Shown in pieces: positions 6,482-9,380 of a DNA stretch of 9,380 nucleotides. How positions within the stretch are numbered: position 1 is the stretch's first letter; each line of letters begins with the position of its first letter. The notes under the pieces are model-generated. The model saw only the letters and a list, made by a program, of their open reading frames with translations. It had not been told where the DNA came from and made no database searches. This DNA comes from CAVTWS01 sp964390555. GTDB lineage: Bacteria > Actinomycetota > Acidimicrobiia > Acidimicrobiales > SHLQ01. The position numbers were made by a program, and so were the translations under genes. Where the stretch lies: contig CAYMJU010000083.1 of NCBI GenBank assembly GCA_964390555.1, positions 1-9,380 on the forward strand. Reading direction: 5' to 3'.

Positions 6482-7841
6482 TCACCGCATGACCGGGGTC
6501 GGTGAGCTTGTCACTTGCAGGCATCTCGGGATGTCGGCCACCGACCACGGCTTCGGTTCAGGCGGCGTCGGTTCGGGCGGCGTGGTGGTTGTGGCGTTTG
6601 GGGGGGGTGGCTGGTGTCGGGTTGGGTGTGTTGTCGGCGGGGGCTGGTGATGGTTTGTTGGTGGCGGCCGTCGGGGCTGAAGAGTTCGATGATGCCGTGT
6701 TCGGGGAGTTCGATGCGCCAGCGGGCTTCGTGGACGAGGTGGTGGCAGGTGTTGGTGCATAGCGGGATGAGCCGGTCGATGTCGGTGGTGCCGGCGGCGG
6801 TGGTCCAGGGGTCGACGTGATGGATTTGGCACCAGCGCATGTCGATGCCGCAGATGGCGCAGCCGCCCCATTCGGCCTCCAGGACGAGGCGTTGTTGGTC
6901 GCTGGCGAGCCGGACTCGTCGGCCGAGATACAGGTCGTAGCCGGGGGCGTCGAAGATGGCGGGGATGATGCCGTGCTGGCATGCGTAACGCATGACTGTT
7001 TCGGCTGATAGTGGTGTGCCGTCGGCCATGCGGGCTGTGACGCCGTGCCGGTCGAGGCCGCCGACGAGGTGTCGGTATTCGAACAGCATGACCACCGATG
7101 GTGTGGTGGCGTTGCGTGGCGCTTTCACGCCGCCGTCGCCGGCGGGGCGGGCGGCTCGTTCGATCAACGCTACGAATGCGTCGGCTAACAGTTGTGGGTG
7201 TCGGCGCAGCGTGTCGTCGGTCGCGGTGTCGGGGTTGGTTGTGCGCCACATCGATTGGGCTTCGGCGAGTAGCGCTTCGGAGACGGTGCGGCCGGTGGTG
7301 GGTGGTAGTTCGAAGTGGAACCCGACCATGTCGTCGTCGCATCCGAAGATCGAGCCTTTGCGTTTGGCGTGTTGACGTAACGCCCGGTCGGTGCCGTCTG
7401 ATTCGTCGTAGGCGGCGGTGAACGCCCGGACCCGGTCGGTTAGTGCTTCTACCGTTCCGCATTCGTCGAGCAACGACAGTTCTGCGGAGCGGATCTCGGT
7501 GGCGGCGGTCGGGTTGTTGCGTATGGCGCCGATCATCACATCGGCGTGCTCGCGGGTGATATGGCCGCTGGTGAGGGCGTCGAGGGTGCCGGGCAGGTTC
7601 GCGAGTTCGTCGGCGCGGCGGGCCCGGGCGCGGGCTTCGCGATCTGACGCCCCGGTCGCGCCTCGCCGGCCGGGTCGTTGGACGGGCCTTTGCGGCGACG
7701 CAGTTCTTGCAGGACCTGTGCTTCGATCCCGTCGAGCCAGGACCGGCCCCGACCGATCACCCCCAGGACGCCTTTCAGTTCGTCGGACGTGCATGACCCT
7801 GGCACCAAGTCCCGCAACTCAGCCAGAGCGTCCAGCAACAT
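6482..7841 (-). pseudogene. DUF222-HNH endonuclease-like protein (13E12 repeat family), two apparent frameshifts
   Basis: Proteins with DUF222 plus a C-terminal HNH nuclease are abundant, often multicopy, in actinobacteria; their function is unsettled. The start MLLDALAELRDLVPGSCTSD is at 7841 in one frame and reads to about EARPG. The DUF222 body (SDREARARARRADELANLPG on) continues in a second frame from 7650. One extra G in the run at 7653-7650 would join them. The HNH part has CAIC, QIHHVDPW and LCTNTCHHLVHE (about residues 328-372 of the repaired protein), with zinc-binding Cys pairs and the HH core. At a run of eight C (minus strand, 6607-6600) codon quality switches again: the frame giving PPEPTPPEPKPW and a stop at 6484-6482 has GC-rich third positions, while the uninterrupted frame ending at 6511 does not. 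Repaired length is about 453 residues. Real decay and sequencing error are both possible. Confidence 0.72.
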
Positions 7842-7848
7842 ATGTACG

Positions 7849-7878
7849 ACTCTAGTATCGTTGTATACGTTTGCACAA
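7849..7878 (-). promoter_or_regulatory. Promoter of the DUF222-HNH gene, leaderless layout
   Basis: On the minus strand a -35 candidate TTGTGC (7878-7873) is followed after 18 bases by the -10 box TAGAGT (7854-7849). That box ends seven bases before the ATG at 7841, the same distance as in the arsR-like promoter. There is no Shine-Dalgarno site. The stretch 7839-7900 is clearly more AT-rich than its surroundings. The -10 lies inside an imperfect palindrome, ACGATACTAGAGTCGT, which could be a regulator site. Confidence 0.55.
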
Positions 7879-7932
7879 CACCACAACGAGAAGATCTGTT
7901 TTCGATCGCCGGGCCATGTCGTGGCGCTCACT

Positions 7933-7958
7933 CGTCTGGTGACGACGGCCGCCAGACG
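7933..7958 (+). other. Leader hairpin upstream of the DUF385 gene
   Basis: CGTCTGG (7933-7939) and CCAGACG (7952-7958) are perfect reverse complements with a 12-base loop; CTCG/CGAG bases outside extend the stem across a two-base bulge. The hairpin ends 13 bases before the ribosome site of the DUF385 gene. It could tune translation or mRNA stability. No riboswitch class is recognised. Confidence 0.35.
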
Positions 7959-7985
7959 CGAGAGCCCTGGTGGAAGGATCGACGT

Positions 7986-8432
7986 ATGATCCGCTCGATG
8001 GGCGGGCACAGCATCGAGGCCTTGCGACAGGCCCTCATCCACGATCGCACGATCGACATCGTGACTCGCGGCGCACGTACCGGAACGCTGCGCACGACCG
8101 AGATCTGGTTCACCCGGATCGGGAGCGAGACCTACATCTGCGGAACGCCGGCCGGTGACGGTACGCCGGGACCGAGACGGGCCCGCGATTGGCTCGCGAA
8201 CCTGCGGGCCAACCCCCGGTTCACCTTCAGGCTCAAGGAGTCCTTGGTGGTCGAGCTGGATGCACTCGCGGAGGTCGTCACCGATGAAGCGGAACGGAAC
8301 CGCGTGTTCTCCTCCCCCGAGACCTCCTGGTACCGAGACCAGGTCGGTTCAGCGCGGCGACTCGTCGACGACGCCCCGCTCGTGCGAATCACCTTCACCG
8401 GCGCCGCGTCGTCGCTGAGCGAGCAGCAGTAG
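7986..8432 (+). CDS. DUF385 / deazaflavin (F420)-dependent nitroreductase-family protein
   Basis: This 148-residue protein has the split beta-barrel layout of the DUF385 (Ddn-like) family, related to pyridoxamine-phosphate-oxidase-like flavin proteins. IDIVTRGARTGTLRTTEIWF (residues 23-42) corresponds to the family T-x-G-R-x-S-G-x-x-R strand and turn that meets the cofactor phosphates. ETYICGTPAG and RARDWLANLRANPRFTFRLK (65-84) follow as in the family. Some members use coenzyme F420, common in actinobacteria; others act on heme, quinones or FMN, so the cofactor is inferred. The ATG at 7986 is chosen because GGAAGGA lies 7 bases upstream; a second in-frame ATG (7998) is possible. The gene is divergent from the HNH gene and convergent with the toxin-antitoxin pair. 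It is probably monocistronic. A soluble cytoplasmic protein is expected. Confidence 0.85.
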   Translation: MIRSMGGHSIEALRQALIHDRTIDIVTRGARTGTLRTTEIWFTRIGSETYICGTPAGDGTPGPRRARDWLANLRANPRFTFRLKESLVVELDALAEVVTDEAERNRVFSSPETSWYRDQVGSARRLVDDAPLVRITFTGAASSLSEQQ

Positions 8433-8484
8433 CGACCACGACCGTTGCTGCGAGCGCCATCCGAGCATCGTTGTCCCCGAGACG

Positions 8485-8515
8485 AGCGAGTGTTTCCTCC
8501 TCGGGGCTGCGCCCC
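8485..8515 (+). terminator. Putative hairpin terminator after the DUF385 gene
   Basis: GGGGC (8503-8507) pairs with GCCCC (8511-8515) across a TGC loop. It is preceded by GAGCGAGTG (8485-8493). The same order, a GAGCGAGTG lead and then GC-rich TGC- or GCA-loop hairpins, lies after the acyltransferase gene at the left end. No U-tract follows, so termination is a weak inference. Confidence 0.35.
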
Positions 8516-8571
8516 CGGCGGCGCGAACGCCTCCCCCATAGCTGTCACGGCGCGCGCTTGTTCAACGAGTC

Positions 8572-8641
8572 GCTCGGCGGCTGCGTGCGGCGGGTTCGGG
8601 AGTCCTCCGGGTAGCGGCCCGCCACCACGCACGGCGCGAGC
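8572..8641. repeat. Imperfect inverted repeat
   Basis: Three paired blocks nest around one centre: GCTCG (8572-8576) with CGAGC (8637-8641), CGTGC (8584-8588) with GCACG (8629-8633), and GGCGGG (8589-8594) with CCCGCC (8618-8623). An ACCAC bulge lies on the right arm and a 23-base loop in the middle. It could be a structured RNA or a degraded short element. Confidence 0.4.
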
Positions 8642-8670
8642 TTGTCGGCTGACACAATCATCGGGATCGG

Positions 8671-9060
8671 TCAGAGGATTTCGACGGTGCAGCGGATGCC
8701 CGGCGCGTTGGCCAACCGGCGATCCGCGGTGAGCAACGGTCGGTCGATCGCTTCGGCCAGCGCGACGTAGCACCCGGCGTAGGCGGTGAGATTCGGGCGT
8801 AGCTCCCAGACTCGCCGCAGTAGCGGTGAGGTGGGGAACACGGTGATCGGGAACTCGAGAAGGTCAGTGATGGCCGCATCGGCCTGTGCCGGCGTCAGCA
8901 GCCCGCTGTTGGTGTTGCGTCGCAGCACCGAGGTGACCTCGATCCGGAGCAGATCCGGTCCAACCACCACCTCGCCACGGAGTCGTTGCCTGAATCGGTG
9001 TCCATCGCTGCCGGCGTCGGCAACGGCGGGAGCGAGAACTGAAGCGTCAACAACGAGCAC
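8671..9060 (-). CDS. vapC: PIN-domain toxin, VapC family, with one catalytic acid missing
   Basis: VapC toxins are Mg-dependent ribonucleases that cleave tRNA or rRNA and are blocked by a cognate antitoxin. The 129-residue protein opens with LVVDASVLAPA (Asp5), has LLRIEVTSVLRR (Glu41) and ends with LLTADRRLA (Asp113), three of the four PIN acids. The third, normally the D of a TAYDA-type motif, is replaced: the sequence reads LTAYAGCYVALAE, so Ala95 sits where Asp is expected. The codons on the minus strand (TAC GCC GGG TGC) were checked. I choose the GTG at 9060 because it gives the family N-terminus and GGAG lies 5 bases upstream; an ATG at 9105 would add 15 residues translated from within the antitoxin. 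It overlaps the antitoxin by 14 bases, typical of vapBC. Confidence 0.88.
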   Translation of the reverse strand: MLVVDASVLAPAVADAGSDGHRFRQRLRGEVVVGPDLLRIEVTSVLRRNTNSGLLTPAQADAAITDLLEFPITVFPTSPLLRRVWELRPNLTAYAGCYVALAEAIDRPLLTADRRLANAPGIRCTVEIL

Positions 9061-9277
9061 GTTCTCCGTCGATCGCCTCGATAGCGGACTGTGCTGACAG
9101 GTCACCTTTCGGGCGATTCTCGATACGGTCGAGCATCTCGTCGAGGGTGGGCGTCGCGGCGATCAGGGCAAGCTGCGCGGCGAGGAACTGCTGTAGAGAC
9201 TGACCTGCCTGTTCGGCGCGACGAACCAGGGTCTCGTGGATCTCCTCGGGCACGTCACGTACCTGCACGTTCGGCAT
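9047..9277 (-). CDS. vapB: Ribbon-helix-helix antitoxin (FitA/VapB type)
   Basis: This 76-residue protein starts MPNVQVRDVPEEIHETLVRR, a ribbon-helix-helix DNA-binding strand and first helix. The second helix AGQSLQQFLAAQLALIA follows, and then a C-terminal tail (TLDEMLDRIENR) that would wrap the toxin. Such antitoxins neutralise the partner PIN ribonuclease and repress their own operon. The start at 9277 gives the family N-terminus and lies six bases after a -10 box; an in-frame ATG at 9292 would add MYCAC and fall within the promoter. The ribosome site of the toxin lies in the Asp-Gly-Glu codons near this gene's end, so the two are translated together. The gene lies close to the right end of the window. 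Confidence 0.87.
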   Translation of the reverse strand: MPNVQVRDVPEEIHETLVRRAEQAGQSLQQFLAAQLALIAATPTLDEMLDRIENRPKGDLSAQSAIEAIDGERARC

Positions 9278-9296
9278 GCATGCACAATACATGCAC
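9277..9296 (-). promoter_or_regulatory. vapBC promoter with repeated GTGCATG operator
   Basis: On the minus strand GTGCATG occurs at 9296-9290 and again at 9285-9279, an 11-base step or about one helical turn. The same region reads as an inverted pair TGCATG/CATGCA (9277-9282 and 9290-9295) with a 7-base spacer. A -10 candidate TATTGT (9289-9284) sits within it and ends six bases before the vapB ATG. No good -35 is seen. This fits an autoregulated, leaderless toxin-antitoxin operon; binding by the antitoxin is inferred. Confidence 0.5.
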
Positions 9297-9380
9297 GACG
9301 CGCTCCTGCGACGTGGAGACGGTTGCGGTGTCCAGCGCGTTGCGCGTCGCCCTCGGAGCCGAAGCGGTACAGATGACTGC

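Larger units (their letters stand above)
8433..8670. other. Structured non-coding spacer between convergent genes
   Basis: No gene is supported here. The spacer holds a GAGCGAGTG-led hairpin (8485-8515), a 17-base direct repeat with 15 matches (8546-8562 and 8630-8646), and a 70-base imperfect inverted repeat (8572-8641). A minus-strand open frame crosses the region but has no ribosome site, overlaps the DUF385 and vapC genes, and is rich in Arg, Pro and Gly as expected of a chance frame. Confidence 0.5.

Noticed and set aside
8132..8773. A 213-codon minus-strand frame across the spacer and parts of two genes
   Set aside because: It overlaps the DUF385 and vapC genes on both ends, has no ribosome site and shows no recognisable domain.
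9297..9380. A gene entering from the right edge
   Set aside because: No supported start, domain or codon pattern can be seen in this short tail; it is probably the upstream flank of the vapBC promoter.

Overview
The window is high-GC DNA with strongly GC-rich third codon positions. Its gene families point to an actinobacterium, probably an Acidimicrobiia-type lineage such as the Ilumatobacter group; the phylum is fairly safe, the finer placement is inference. These families are a WS/DGAT acyltransferase, a DUF385 deazaflavin-type oxidoreductase, a DUF222-HNH (13E12-type) protein and a DapB-like dehydrogenase of the kind common in mycobacteria and Acidimicrobiia.

Layout, left to right. Positions 1-178 hold two near-identical copies of a hairpin-bearing repeat; the second copy supplies the stop codon of the minus-strand acyltransferase (175-1701). 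A 279-base spacer with two clean hairpins separates it from a divergent two-gene operon on the plus strand: an ArsR-family regulator (1981-2355) and an AHSA1/SRPBCC protein (2352-2837), which overlap by ATGA. The minus strand then carries a small lipoprotein (2896-3522) and a large serine hydrolase with a C-terminal PKD-like domain (3627-5651).

From about 5800 to 7841 the minus strand looks damaged. The 3' two thirds of a DapB-like dehydrogenase (5803-6480) has lost its N-terminal NAD(P)-binding half. It abuts a DUF222-HNH gene (6482-7841) that reads cleanly only if two single-base losses in homopolymers are restored. The truncation point and the end of the HNH gene lie within about ten bases of each other, which suggests that arrival of the HNH gene, or a deletion beside it, broke the dehydrogenase.

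The right end has a plus-strand DUF385 oxidoreductase (7986-8432), a structured non-coding stretch (8433-8670), and a minus-strand VapBC-type toxin-antitoxin pair (8671-9277) whose PIN toxin appears to lack one catalytic aspartate.

Two threads tie the window together. Three genes (arsR-like, DUF222-HNH, vapB) each have a TAnnnT -10 box ending six or seven bases before the start codon, the layout of leaderless mRNAs; the other genes have clear Shine-Dalgarno sites. Second, GC-rich hairpin modules with a GAGCGAGTG-type lead lie just downstream of the acyltransferase and the DUF385 gene. I see no clear multi-gene novel system; the strongest leads are the HNH/dehydrogenase junction, the toxin's altered active site and the operator-on-start-codon promoters.
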